Assembly (NCBI GenBank): GCA_023435305.1
Contig: JAEYRV010000034.1
Location: 1-13,256, forward strand
DNA from: Bacillota bacterium
Lineage (GTDB): Bacteria > Bacillota > Clostridia > Acetivibrionales > DTU013
Direction of reading: 5' to 3'
DNA: 13,256 nucleotides
This document shows positions 6,164-13,208 of this stretch, piece after piece (positions within the stretch are counted from its first letter, which is position 1; each line of letters begins with the position of its first letter). A program made the translations under genes and the position numbers. The notes beneath the pieces were generated by a model. The model did not search any database and was not told the origin of the DNA. It worked only from the letters and a program-made list of their open reading frames with translations.

Positions 6164-7631
6164 ATTGAAACTGAAGTGGAAAATATTCATATTCCTTCTT
6201 GCGTTCTGCGGTTTTTTGCTCTTCATCCTCTGGCTGTTTCAGACAGTCCTTTTAAATGACATGTATAAAATGATAAGGCGAAGCGAGCTTCAACAAGCAG
6301 TTGCTCTTGTTGAGGAAAATATCGACAGCCCTGATTTAAGAGAGATCCTCTATCGCCTTAATGCGGAAAAAAGTATTACGGTTTCGCCTGCCAGAGATTT
6401 TATCAAACCGCAGACTCCCTCTCCAGCTCCTGATGGGCGAGGAGGCATACGTCCTGAATCAATTACAGAAACAAGGGAGTTCACTTTGTCTAATGGACAA
6501 GTGATGTCACTTACCTTCCACGCTATGATCACTCCTGTAGATGCTACGGTTTCAACACTTCAAATACAGTTATACATCATTACTGCATTGATGATCCTGG
6601 CATCTGTAGCGATTGCCCTTGTGCTGTCGGATGTAATAGCAAAACCGCTTGTGCGTTTGAATGATGGAGCAAAAAAGCTTTCCAGGGGCAATTATAGTGC
6701 GGATTTTAACGGAAGCGGCTACCTGGAGGTAAAGGAGCTTTCCGATACTCTGAATTCTGCTGCAATTGAGCTTTCAAAGGTGGATGAGCTTCGCCGGGAG
6801 CTTATTGCCAATATTTCACACGATCTGAGAACGCCTCTGTCGCTGATTTACAGCTATGCCGAAATGATGCAGGACTTTCCGGATGAAATTTCCTCCACAC
6901 AGCTCCAGACCATCATGTCAGAGACCAAGAGGCTTTCATCTCTTGTAAATGACATACTTGATGTGTCCAAACTCGAAACAGGCATGACGGAGCTTCATGC
7001 GCATTGCTACAACCTCACTGAAAGTATCGGTGAAACGACTGCAAGGCTTTCGGAGCTTTTGAAGAATGAAGGCTATTCCATTGAGTTCGAGCATTCCGAA
7101 GATGTATACGTCACAGCGGACGAGGCAAAAATTACCCAGGCTTTTTACAATTTACTCATTAATGCTGTGAATTACAGTACTACTGACAAGCATATTATTG
7201 TGAAGCAAAGCAGGGTGCAAAGCAGCGTACAAGGCAGTTCACAAGGTGGTTCGCAAGGCGGTTCGCAAGGCAGTTCGCAAGGCAGTTCGCAAGGCAGTTC
7301 GCAAGGCAGTTCACAAGGCAGTTCGCAAGGCAGTTCACAAGGCAGTTCGCAAGGCAGTTCGCAAAATAATGTGAAGGACTGTGTGCCCGACAGTGTGCGG
7401 GTCGAAGTTCTTGATCACGGCGACGGCATTGCACCGGAACACATTCCTTATATATGGGACAGGTATTATAAAGTCGATAAAAAGCATAAGCGGGCAATAA
7501 CCGGAACAGGGCTTGGGCTATCCATCGTCAAAAAGATCTTTGAGCTGCACGGCGCTGAGTACGGTGTGGAATCAGAACCGGGAAAAGGCTCTATATTTTG
7601 GTTCCAGCTTGAAGAAAAATTACAGATCTGA
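6156..7631 (+). CDS. Membrane sensor histidine kinase with Ser/Gln/Gly repeat in the ATPase domain
   Basis: 491-residue class I sensor kinase, partner of the preceding regulator. Transmembrane segments at about 10-33 and 139-161 bracket a small extracytoplasmic sensor region of roughly 100 residues; HAMP follows (VIAKPLVRLNDGAKKLSRGNY). HisKA has the phosphorylated histidine H222 in ISHDLRTPLS. The HATPase domain has the N box (NLLINAVNYS, N332, N336), G1 (DHGDGI, from D420) and G2 (GTGLGLSIV, from G450). Between N and G1 boxes is an insert with eleven QGSS-type tetrapeptides (residues 359-402), apparently in a strand-connecting loop. All catalytic motifs are intact, so it is probably active. 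The ATG at 6156 overlaps the regulator stop; a TTG one codon upstream is the alternative. Confidence 0.92.
   Translation: MGRLKLKWKIFIFLLAFCGFLLFILWLFQTVLLNDMYKMIRRSELQQAVALVEENIDSPDLREILYRLNAEKSITVSPARDFIKPQTPSPAPDGRGGIRPESITETREFTLSNGQVMSLTFHAMITPVDATVSTLQIQLYIITALMILASVAIALVLSDVIAKPLVRLNDGAKKLSRGNYSADFNGSGYLEVKELSDTLNSAAIELSKVDELRRELIANISHDLRTPLSLIYSYAEMMQDFPDEISSTQLQTIMSETKRLSSLVNDILDVSKLETGMTELHAHCYNLTESIGETTARLSELLKNEGYSIEFEHSEDVYVTADEAKITQAFYNLLINAVNYSTTDKHIIVKQSRVQSSVQGSSQGGSQGGSQGSSQGSSQGSSQGSSQGSSQGSSQGSSQGSSQNNVKDCVPDSVRVEVLDHGDGIAPEHIPYIWDRYYKVDKKHKRAITGTGLGLSIVKKIFELHGAEYGVESEPGKGSIFWFQLEEKLQI
7230..7361 (+). repeat. 12-bp coding minisatellite in the histidine kinase gene
   Basis: Eleven head-to-tail copies of a CAAGGCAGTTCG-type unit encode (Gln-Gly-Ser-Ser)n. 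Units 2 and 3 differ, encoding QGGS, and several units end in A instead of G. Many adjacent copies are identical, which points to recent slippage expansion. The 12-bp unit keeps the frame. Confidence 0.95.
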
Positions 7632-7645
7632 AGAATTTTCAGACC

Positions 7646-7797
7646 GCGGTGTGCAAAAAACGTTACTTCTGGGCGCCTTTTACTGTTCTGGAGCCACTAA
7701 ACCACTTCGGAATGTCTCTTTGTGGCCCTTTTTATTGAGAAACCTCAATAAAATCGATGAAGGCGTGCCCAGAAGTCGGCATTTTTGCACACCCCGC
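7646..7797. repeat. 152-nt imperfect inverted repeat with two inner hairpins
   Basis: Outer arms 7646-7679 and 7760-7797 pair over about 29 bp: 4 + 10 bp, a symmetric 5x5 internal loop, then 10 + 5 bp, with two 2-nt bulges on the right arm. Inside are a perfect 10-bp hairpin (TTTTATTGAG / CTCAATAAAA, 7730-7753, loop AAAC) and a weaker one (GCCAC 7693-7697 with GTGGC 7722-7726), giving a three-way-junction shape. It begins 14 nt after the kinase stop. It could be a terminator, a structured RNA or a small non-autonomous mobile element; no clear target-site duplication was seen. Confidence 0.75.
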
Positions 7798-7814
7798 TTA
7801 TAACCTCAACGTTT

Positions 7815-7895
7815 CAAAGCCAAACGAAGCCAAACATAGCCAAACGAAGCCAAACGAAGCCAAACGAAGCCAAACGAAGCCAAGCATAGCCAAAT
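7815..7895. repeat. 10-bp tandem repeat array
   Basis: About seven full CAAACGAAGC-type units run in register from 7821 to 7890 (consensus units at 7821 and 7841-7880; variants CAAACATAGC at 7831 and CAAGCATAGC at 7881), with partial units at each end. The unit is close to one helical turn. It is non-coding, between the hairpin element and the SDR promoter region. Confidence 0.92.
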
Positions 7896-7899
7896 AGTA

Positions 7900-8104
7900 T
7901 TGCCAATGCCTTATCCGTCTTGTTTTAATCCTTGGCAGAAGGCTATTGAGAGCAGAAATCAATTCGTACATAATAAATCATTTGACAAAACTAAACTATA
8001 TGTCAATATTGATAATGTAAGAGCCATGTTGCTATATAAATCGCTATATATACATAAAGGCTTAAGCAGGTCGAAGCTATAGTGTGCTATTGTCTAAGCC
8101 TGTT
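7900..8104 (+). other. Non-coding AT-rich region with candidate SDR promoter
   Basis: No convincing gene is present. TTGACA at 7982-7987 is a perfect -35 hexamer, but the best -10 at 17 bp is only AATATT (8005-8010). TTGACA also forms an inverted repeat with TGTCAA (8001-8006), possibly an operator. AGGCTTA (8058-8064) and TAAGCCT (8095-8101) are a further inverted repeat shortly before the SDR ribosome binding site. The promoter assignment is tentative. Confidence 0.3.
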
Positions 8105-8143
8105 AATAATTCTAGCACTGTTTGGAGATATGGAGGAATGATT

Positions 8144-8932
8144 ATGAAAAACGTGGTAATAACCGGCAGTACACGCGGCATCGGACTATCAATGGCAAGG
8201 GAGTTCCTGCTGGCAGGATGCAGCGTTACACTTTCCGGAAGAGGTGAAGTTCTGGCGGAAACAGCACAGAATACATTGAAGCCTTTCGAAGGCAAATACA
8301 TCTATATCCAATGCAATGTCCAGGATAAAACGAGCCTGCAAAACCTCTGGGATGCATCTTTTAAGAAGTGGGGCAGTGTTGACATATGGATCAATAATGC
8401 GGGACAGAATGCGCCTTATCGATATGCGTGGGAAACGGGCGAAGACTATACACGGAAAGTTGTAGACACTAATATTACAGGCATGATCTATGGATCACAA
8501 ATTGCGGCTGCCGAAATGATCCGGCAGGGACACGGTGCGATTTATAGCATGGAGGGACTTGGCTCCAACAACATGATCCAACTGAAAACAATACTGTATG
8601 GGACTACAAAGTGTGCGCTGACATATTTCATGAAAGGACTTGCCAGGGAGCTGAAGGGTACAGGTGTAACAGCCGGGCGGTTGTCGCCCGGAATGATGCT
8701 GACAGATTTCATATCGAAATCACCTGATGGAGAACAGTCGGAAGTCGTATCGGATGAAAAATTCAAAAAGATATTCAACATTATGGCGGACACTCCAGAC
8801 ACGGTCGCTAAATTTTTCATACCTAAAATACTTAGCAACACCAGGAATAATCCGCATATTAATTGGCTGACAAACAGAAAAGCGGCATGGCGCTTTATGA
8901 CTGCAGGCATAAGCAGGAGAAAGCTGATTTAG
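8144..8932 (+). CDS. Short-chain dehydrogenase/reductase, NYC1/NOL-like
   Basis: 262-residue Rossmann-fold oxidoreductase. The N-terminal TGSTRGIG is the NAD(P)-binding TGxxxGxG motif, followed by NNAG (in IWINNAGQNAPY) and the catalytic YGTTK (Y152, K156). The catalytic Ser region is unusual: SMEGLGSNNM instead of the common Ser 13 residues before Tyr. Together with GRLSPGMMLTDF and a TPDTVAKFFIPK segment, this resembles the chlorophyll(ide) b reductase (NYC1/NOL) branch of classical SDRs, as recalled rather than computed. A chlorophyll substrate is unlikely in this organism, so the substrate is unknown. GGAGG at 8132-8136 favours the ATG at 8144 over one at 8138. Stand-alone gene, convergent with the germination operon, ending 17 bp before a palindrome. 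Confidence 0.88.
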   Translation: MKNVVITGSTRGIGLSMAREFLLAGCSVTLSGRGEVLAETAQNTLKPFEGKYIYIQCNVQDKTSLQNLWDASFKKWGSVDIWINNAGQNAPYRYAWETGEDYTRKVVDTNITGMIYGSQIAAAEMIRQGHGAIYSMEGLGSNNMIQLKTILYGTTKCALTYFMKGLARELKGTGVTAGRLSPGMMLTDFISKSPDGEQSEVVSDEKFKKIFNIMADTPDTVAKFFIPKILSNTRNNPHINWLTNRKAAWRFMTAGISRRKLI

Positions 8933-8948
8933 GCTTTGGGGGTCCTTC

Positions 8949-9074
8949 GGGGGTCAGGCTTGAGTAATTCCTTTATCGGGGTCAGGCTTGAGTTATTCCT
9001 TTATTCACCCAAGTGAATAAAGGAATAACTCAAGCCTGACCCCGAAAATAAAGGAATTTCTCAAGCCTGACCCC
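8949..9074. repeat. Nested palindromic repeats (one element inside another)
   Basis: An intact unit, 8978-9043, has two perfectly complementary 31-nt arms (GGGGTCAGGCTTGAG... ending in ATTCAC) around a CCAA loop. It is flanked by the left half (8949-8976) and right half (about 9045-9074) of a second unit whose centre it occupies. The right half lies over the 3' end of the gerAB-like gene. Between two convergent genes, the long stem may also act as a bidirectional terminator. Confidence 0.88.
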
Positions 9075-10155
9075 CATTCCTTATCTTCTTCACTATTAAG
9101 ATTATGAGCGGGAAGAGAAAGCCCAGGATCAGGTTTGTAGGCATGGTGATAGTGTTTGTGAAGTTCTCGAGTTCAAATTTATTATTTGCTATGTACATTG
9201 AGAAGATAAAGGCAAATATCGTTACAGGGCTTATGAACGGTTTCACATCTGAAAGAGAGAAAAGCGATTTTAGTATGTTTACTGCAATATATAAGGTGAC
9301 TGATATGGTAATGAAGTCTGCAATCACCCAGGATACTACAGCAATGGACTCTATACGCTCGATGGTTTCAAGTACGGATATGCTTTTTACCACAAAAGAG
9401 TAGGCCAGCGGGATACGTTCGATGACGGAGTAGCCATACACCCCGATTGTCTGTATCAGCAGCATCAGGGACATGATCGCCAGGTAAGCCGCGCTCTGCA
9501 GCCCGAACCTTTTAATATGCTCTTTGTTGTTTATTTTATCTGCGAAAAAGAAAATAAACGTGAATATGCTCCACATACCTATATTTGAATAGGATGCCTG
9601 TAATACAGGCAAAGTGTCATAGTATGTAACAGGAAACAGATTAATAACTTCGAAATTCGGGATAGTAAGCAGAAAAAGAACGAAGAAAATAAACGTGATT
9701 ATTATAAAAAGGAATTCAGCTGTTCTTGAAATGTTAACGATCCCGCCCCGCAGGGTGAGGAAAACGACTGCCAGCATCGTTGCAGTGAAAAAGCCCGGGG
9801 CTGTATCAGGAAGCAGTGAGGATAAAAACCTTTCGGCAAAATTTCTTACTATTATGCCAAGGGCGATCAACTGCCAGATAAGATTCAGTACCAACAATAT
9901 TGTCCCGAAAAATTTTCCTATATTTTTATAAATAATGTCTGAGAGGCTCGCCTCTGTGTCATCCCTGAACAATGCCTGGATGATCAGCACGAGGCAGATA
10001 AAAGGCAGGATGGCCGGAACAGGCGCCAGCCACCCGGCCCGTCCTGCAGACTTCGATGCATATGGCGGAAATATACGTATAGACACAGAGTACACAAACA
10101 TGAGGAATAGTATCATTGCCTGACGTATCGATATTTTTTCCCGTGATGAGAGCAA
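9061..10155 (-). CDS. GerAB-type germinant receptor subunit B
   Basis: 364-residue polytopic membrane protein of the spore-germination GerAB branch of the APC amino-acid transporter superfamily, with roughly ten hydrophobic segments along its whole length. B subunits sit in the inner spore membrane and are implicated in germinant binding. The start is TTG: AGGAGG (complement of 10166-10171) lies about 11 nt upstream, and MLSSREKISIRQAM matches the family N-terminus; no better in-frame start exists before the first membrane segment. Last gene of the operon, immediately after the small D-like gene. The final four residues (GGQA) and the TGA stop come from the palindromic repeat, so the native C-terminal tail was probably altered, although the last membrane segment (LILGFLFPLIILIVKKIRN) is complete. 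Confidence 0.9.
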   Translation of the reverse strand: MLSSREKISIRQAMILFLMFVYSVSIRIFPPYASKSAGRAGWLAPVPAILPFICLVLIIQALFRDDTEASLSDIIYKNIGKFFGTILLVLNLIWQLIALGIIVRNFAERFLSSLLPDTAPGFFTATMLAVVFLTLRGGIVNISRTAEFLFIIITFIFFVLFLLTIPNFEVINLFPVTYYDTLPVLQASYSNIGMWSIFTFIFFFADKINNKEHIKRFGLQSAAYLAIMSLMLLIQTIGVYGYSVIERIPLAYSFVVKSISVLETIERIESIAVVSWVIADFITISVTLYIAVNILKSLFSLSDVKPFISPVTIFAFIFSMYIANNKFELENFTNTITMPTNLILGFLFPLIILIVKKIRNGGQA

Positions 10156-10161
10156 CTGAGG

Positions 10162-10362
10162 TCAATCCTCCTTTTTTATAAGCGAAAGCACTATTTTTGA
10201 GAAGCTTCCTCTTTCCGGATTTGACAGGTAAAATATGCCGAAAGCTGTAACCAGCAGCATGATAGCTGCATATATGATCAAATCCTTCTTCCTGTTTTGG
10301 GATGCAAGCTCCCGGATATCCATTATGCTTACTGCGGCGATGACTAATATCAAATAAACCAT
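10162..10362 (-). CDS. Small two-helix germinant receptor accessory (D-subunit-like) protein
   Basis: 66-residue protein with two hydrophobic segments (VYLILVIAAVSIM near the N-terminus and LIIYAAIMLLVTAFGIFYL in the middle) and a basic C-terminal tail ending in KKED. Size, topology and place within a gerA operon match the small D subunits reported for some Bacillus and Clostridium germinant receptors, which modulate receptor activity. AAGGAG lies 5 nt before the ATG at 10362; a GTG at 10368 in the same frame overlaps the stop of the C gene and is an alternative. Its stop lies 6 nt before the B gene start. Assignment is by context and topology rather than by a strong motif. Confidence 0.75.
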   Translation of the reverse strand: MVYLILVIAAVSIMDIRELASQNRKKDLIIYAAIMLLVTAFGIFYLSNPERGSFSKIVLSLIKKED

Positions 10363-10364
10363 AT

Positions 10365-11594
10365 TCACTCCTTCATTCTGTTTCCGATAGGGTCTCTGAT
10401 ATCATAGGTCCTTTTTATGATGGAATCCACCTGTACGTCGATTGGAATACTGGTATAGATCTCCATCCAATTGTCTTTGATCCTGTGCCATTTCAAAGGC
10501 TTGCTGAGCCGTATCCCGTCACATATCTCAAGACAGTCTGATTTATACTTCACTATCTCTTCGATGACCTTTAGCATCTCATTTTTCAGTATCTCCGATT
10601 GCTGGGATTCCATATTCGAAATTGACTTCTCATCTTTAAAATCAGTTTGTGATTGAATTTCGCCGATATTGCTGGAGACCTTTGTTTTAAGCAGTATGCT
10701 TTCGAGATCATCACCATTGAAGTATGGGATGACTTTTGTTCTGCTGTCAATGATTTCAAGAGATGCGTCCTGGCCTGTGGAGTCTTTTACTGTAACGATA
10801 GAAGAGTTAACAGAATTTGTTATGAGATTCACACCCCTTGATATATCGATCCCTACGAATCCTGTCAGCTTGAAGTCGCTGAAAATTGCATAACCACAGG
10901 TATCTATATCCTTTATCCGCTTTCCCGTCTCACTGTCCCGATTTGTCAGGTATAGGCAGGGGACACGCGCAGAAGCGTGATGTATATCGAGGAAGCGCAT
11001 CAATTTGTGGATACGCATTTCCTCCGAGTTGCTGAGCAATTTTAAGTTCTGTCCCAGGCTTTCAAGCTTATCGATAATAAAGAAGCCTGTCAGGTTGAAC
11101 TGTTCGATCATGTCCTTGGCAGTAGAACCTTTTACTATGTATAATCTTGAATCTACGCGCAGCTCATGATCTCGTGTAAAAAAGTCTATATACTTGGCGA
11201 TGTTATCTCTGGCAGCTTCTTCTCCTATAAGGTAAAAATCTGAATGGCCCCAAAATATCGTTTTGTTGCTATGCGTCTGTATATTTCTGACGGCATCGAA
11301 CACCGTTCTGCCTCTTGCCGTTATAACCAAAGCCTTTGATTTACTGCTGCCTGCACTTTTATCCTCACTGCCGCCCATGCTTCCGGAACTCTCCTGTCCG
11401 CCTCCTGATTCAAGGTTCTTGCTTGCTATGGTCACCATGCAGTCAGTTGTGTTATCCGGCAATTTGTCGATCCCGACAACCTGAACAAGCTGCAGATCGT
11501 TTATTTCCTTTCTTTTTGGCAGAATGTTCTGCTCACATCCAGTGAGATCCATAATAAAAAACAATAGTACTGTGCAGATAACTATTTTTCTCAT
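10365..11594 (-). CDS. GerAC-type germinant receptor lipoprotein subunit C
   Basis: 409-residue lipoprotein of the Ger(x)C family. The N-terminus is a lipoprotein signal peptide with a hydrophobic core (IVICTVLLFFIMD) and lipobox LTGC, so the mature protein begins at a lipidated cysteine. It is followed by the family's opening (EINDLQLVQVVGIDKL). An insert rich in Gly, Ser and acidic residues (SGGGQESSGSMGGSEDKSAG) sits in the N-terminal domain. The C-terminal domain ends in the usual KPLKWHRIKDNWMEIY pattern. AGGTGA placed 5 nt from the ATG at 11594 favours that start; a GTG at 11603, abutting the GerAA stop, is an alternative. C subunits are displayed on the outer face of the inner spore membrane and are needed for receptor assembly. 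Confidence 0.92.
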   Translation of the reverse strand: MRKIVICTVLLFFIMDLTGCEQNILPKRKEINDLQLVQVVGIDKLPDNTTDCMVTIASKNLESGGGQESSGSMGGSEDKSAGSSKSKALVITARGRTVFDAVRNIQTHSNKTIFWGHSDFYLIGEEAARDNIAKYIDFFTRDHELRVDSRLYIVKGSTAKDMIEQFNLTGFFIIDKLESLGQNLKLLSNSEEMRIHKLMRFLDIHHASARVPCLYLTNRDSETGKRIKDIDTCGYAIFSDFKLTGFVGIDISRGVNLITNSVNSSIVTVKDSTGQDASLEIIDSRTKVIPYFNGDDLESILLKTKVSSNIGEIQSQTDFKDEKSISNMESQQSEILKNEMLKVIEEIVKYKSDCLEICDGIRLSKPLKWHRIKDNWMEIYTSIPIDVQVDSIIKRTYDIRDPIGNRMKE

Positions 11595-11603
11595 ATCCCT
11601 CAC

Positions 11604-13127
11604 CTATCCCTGACGTTTTTTATTCGTAGTTTTCAGGGCAACCGGACGCTTTTTCATCAGATACAAGGGCGCACGAATTATTGTATCCTTTGTGATATCA
11701 CGTCCCTCATCTGCCACAAAAGGGGATAGGTAAGGCACTCCATAGGTTTCCAGCGTGCTGAGATGGTATATAAGCAGAAGGAAACCTAAAGAGAGACCGT
11801 ATAGGCCCGCGACGGTCGCAAAAAGCACAAACACCAGTCTGCAGATCCTGAGAGCATTCGAGAAATCCTGGCTCGGCATGGTGAAACCTGCCAGGCCCGA
11901 TATGGCAATAATGATCACTACGACCGGTGAAATCACTTTTGCCTGAACGGCAGCCTGCCCTACGACTAAAGCCCCTATGATCGAAATAGTCTGCCCAATG
12001 GTTTTCGGCAGACGAAATCCGGCTTCGATCAACACTTCAAACGACATTAACATGAAGAGTATAGAGGTTGAAGTAGGGAAGGGCACTTCCTCCTTACTTC
12101 TGATTATGGATATGGCAAGTACTGTGGGTATCATTTCCTGATGGAATGTCGTTATCGATATGTAAAACGCAGGCAGCAGCAGTGTTATCATTGAATTGGC
12201 AAATCGCAGACAACGAAGGAAAGAGCTTACGATATAATTTTGTGCGTAATCCTCCGGAGCCTGGTAAAACATGTTCAAAGTAGCAGGAATTATATATGCC
12301 GTGGGCAATCCGTCAATAAACAGCCCTACCCGTCCTTCTATAATATTGTGGCAGAATTTGTCGGTCCTTTCTGTGAATGCGACCAATGGGAATAAAGTGT
12401 GTTTATTGTCGATTATATTTTCCTCGATGCTTCCTGCCGTGATGACACCATCAATATCCGTGCTGTTCAGGCGTTCCAATACTTCTTCGACAATCTTTTT
12501 ATTTGTCAGATCTTCTATATAGATGACAGCAACAGGCGTCCTGCTTTGCCTTCCAACTAAGGTTTCCTTTATACGCAAATAAGGTGTATGTATTTTTCGG
12601 CGCACCAATGATGTATTCACACGGAGCACTTCGATGAAGGATTCCTTGGAGCCCTTCAAAGCGCTCTCATTTGTTGGTTCGGAGATACTTCTTTTTTCGT
12701 AATCCTTTATATCAAAAGTGACAGCTTTTTTCTCGCTGTCGAATACCAGTGCCACCGCACCATATAAAATATCATCAAGAGTGTCTCCCAGGGTGGTCCG
12801 CAGCTTTCTGGAAGCATGATATATCGTACCATGCTCTATAAGCCGGATGATGCTGCCGGCATCTCCAGCTCCTTCCAGTATCCTTTCCTGCGTCAATGGC
12901 TTCAGGACATCATCATCGACTATCTTTGTATTCACAAGACCGTCAACAAAGACAACAGTGACCGGCAGATCGCGTCTGCTGTTAATATAATGCTGTTGAT
13001 AAATAATATCGTCGCTGTCGGACAAAACACTCCTGATATTATCTGAGGTGATTTCGTTATTGTCAGACCAGGTATTATCTTTATCAGTTTTTGGCTTTTT
13101 ACTGTTTCTAAATCCGGCGAATTTCAC
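11604..13127 (-). CDS. GerAA-type germinant receptor subunit A
   Basis: 507-residue GerA-family protein. A soluble N-terminal half (about 1-310) contains two similar segments (VTVVFVDGLVNTKIVDDDVL and VAVIYIEDLTNKKIVEEVL), as in the known N-terminal structure of this family. A membrane half has several helices with the family signatures REXP-like SKEEVPFPTSTSILFMLMSFEVLIEAGFR and the QTISIIGALVVGQAAVQA segment. A short basic tail ends in KKRQG. The start is GTG; AGGAG (complement of 13140-13144) is 12 nt upstream, rather far. First gene of the operon A-C-D-B. A subunits form the oligomeric channel-like part of the receptor. No gene symbol is assigned, since the specific receptor type cannot be told. 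Confidence 0.93.
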   Translation of the reverse strand: MKFAGFRNSKKPKTDKDNTWSDNNEITSDNIRSVLSDSDDIIYQQHYINSRRDLPVTVVFVDGLVNTKIVDDDVLKPLTQERILEGAGDAGSIIRLIEHGTIYHASRKLRTTLGDTLDDILYGAVALVFDSEKKAVTFDIKDYEKRSISEPTNESALKGSKESFIEVLRVNTSLVRRKIHTPYLRIKETLVGRQSRTPVAVIYIEDLTNKKIVEEVLERLNSTDIDGVITAGSIEENIIDNKHTLFPLVAFTERTDKFCHNIIEGRVGLFIDGLPTAYIIPATLNMFYQAPEDYAQNYIVSSFLRCLRFANSMITLLLPAFYISITTFHQEMIPTVLAISIIRSKEEVPFPTSTSILFMLMSFEVLIEAGFRLPKTIGQTISIIGALVVGQAAVQAKVISPVVVIIIAISGLAGFTMPSQDFSNALRICRLVFVLFATVAGLYGLSLGFLLLIYHLSTLETYGVPYLSPFVADEGRDITKDTIIRAPLYLMKKRPVALKTTNKKRQG

Positions 13128-13180
13128 TTATATATGGTTCTCCTATAGCAGCATATTATATGTGACTATAGTTTCCCAAT
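13128..13180 (-). promoter_or_regulatory. Candidate promoter region of the germination operon
   Basis: On the minus strand, TATAAT (complement of 13155-13160) lies about 28 bp before the GTG start. The -35 region is poor for sigma-A. These operons are normally transcribed by forespore sigma-G, but no clean sigma-G pair was found, so the assignment is weak. Confidence 0.25.
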
Positions 13181-13208
13181 ATGATGGATTTATACAGCAG
13201 GGGTTGGG

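Noticed and set aside
7230..7361. CRISPR-like array (12-bp units; also the 10-bp array at 7815)
   Set aside because: Units are contiguous with no spacers, and no cas genes are present. They are simple tandem repeats.
7195..7497. 100-residue minus-strand open frame over the histidine-kinase repeat
   Set aside because: Its Leu/Ala/Asn/Cys repeat translation is the antisense shadow of the GSSQ array.
7646..7797. Integron attC site
   Set aside because: The imperfect hairpin suggested it, but the RYYYAAC and GTTRRRY core sites are not at the ends, and no cassette or integrase is nearby.
7900..8082. 60-codon open frame before the SDR gene
   Set aside because: No ribosome binding site, AT-driven composition and no recognisable features; it covers a probable promoter region.
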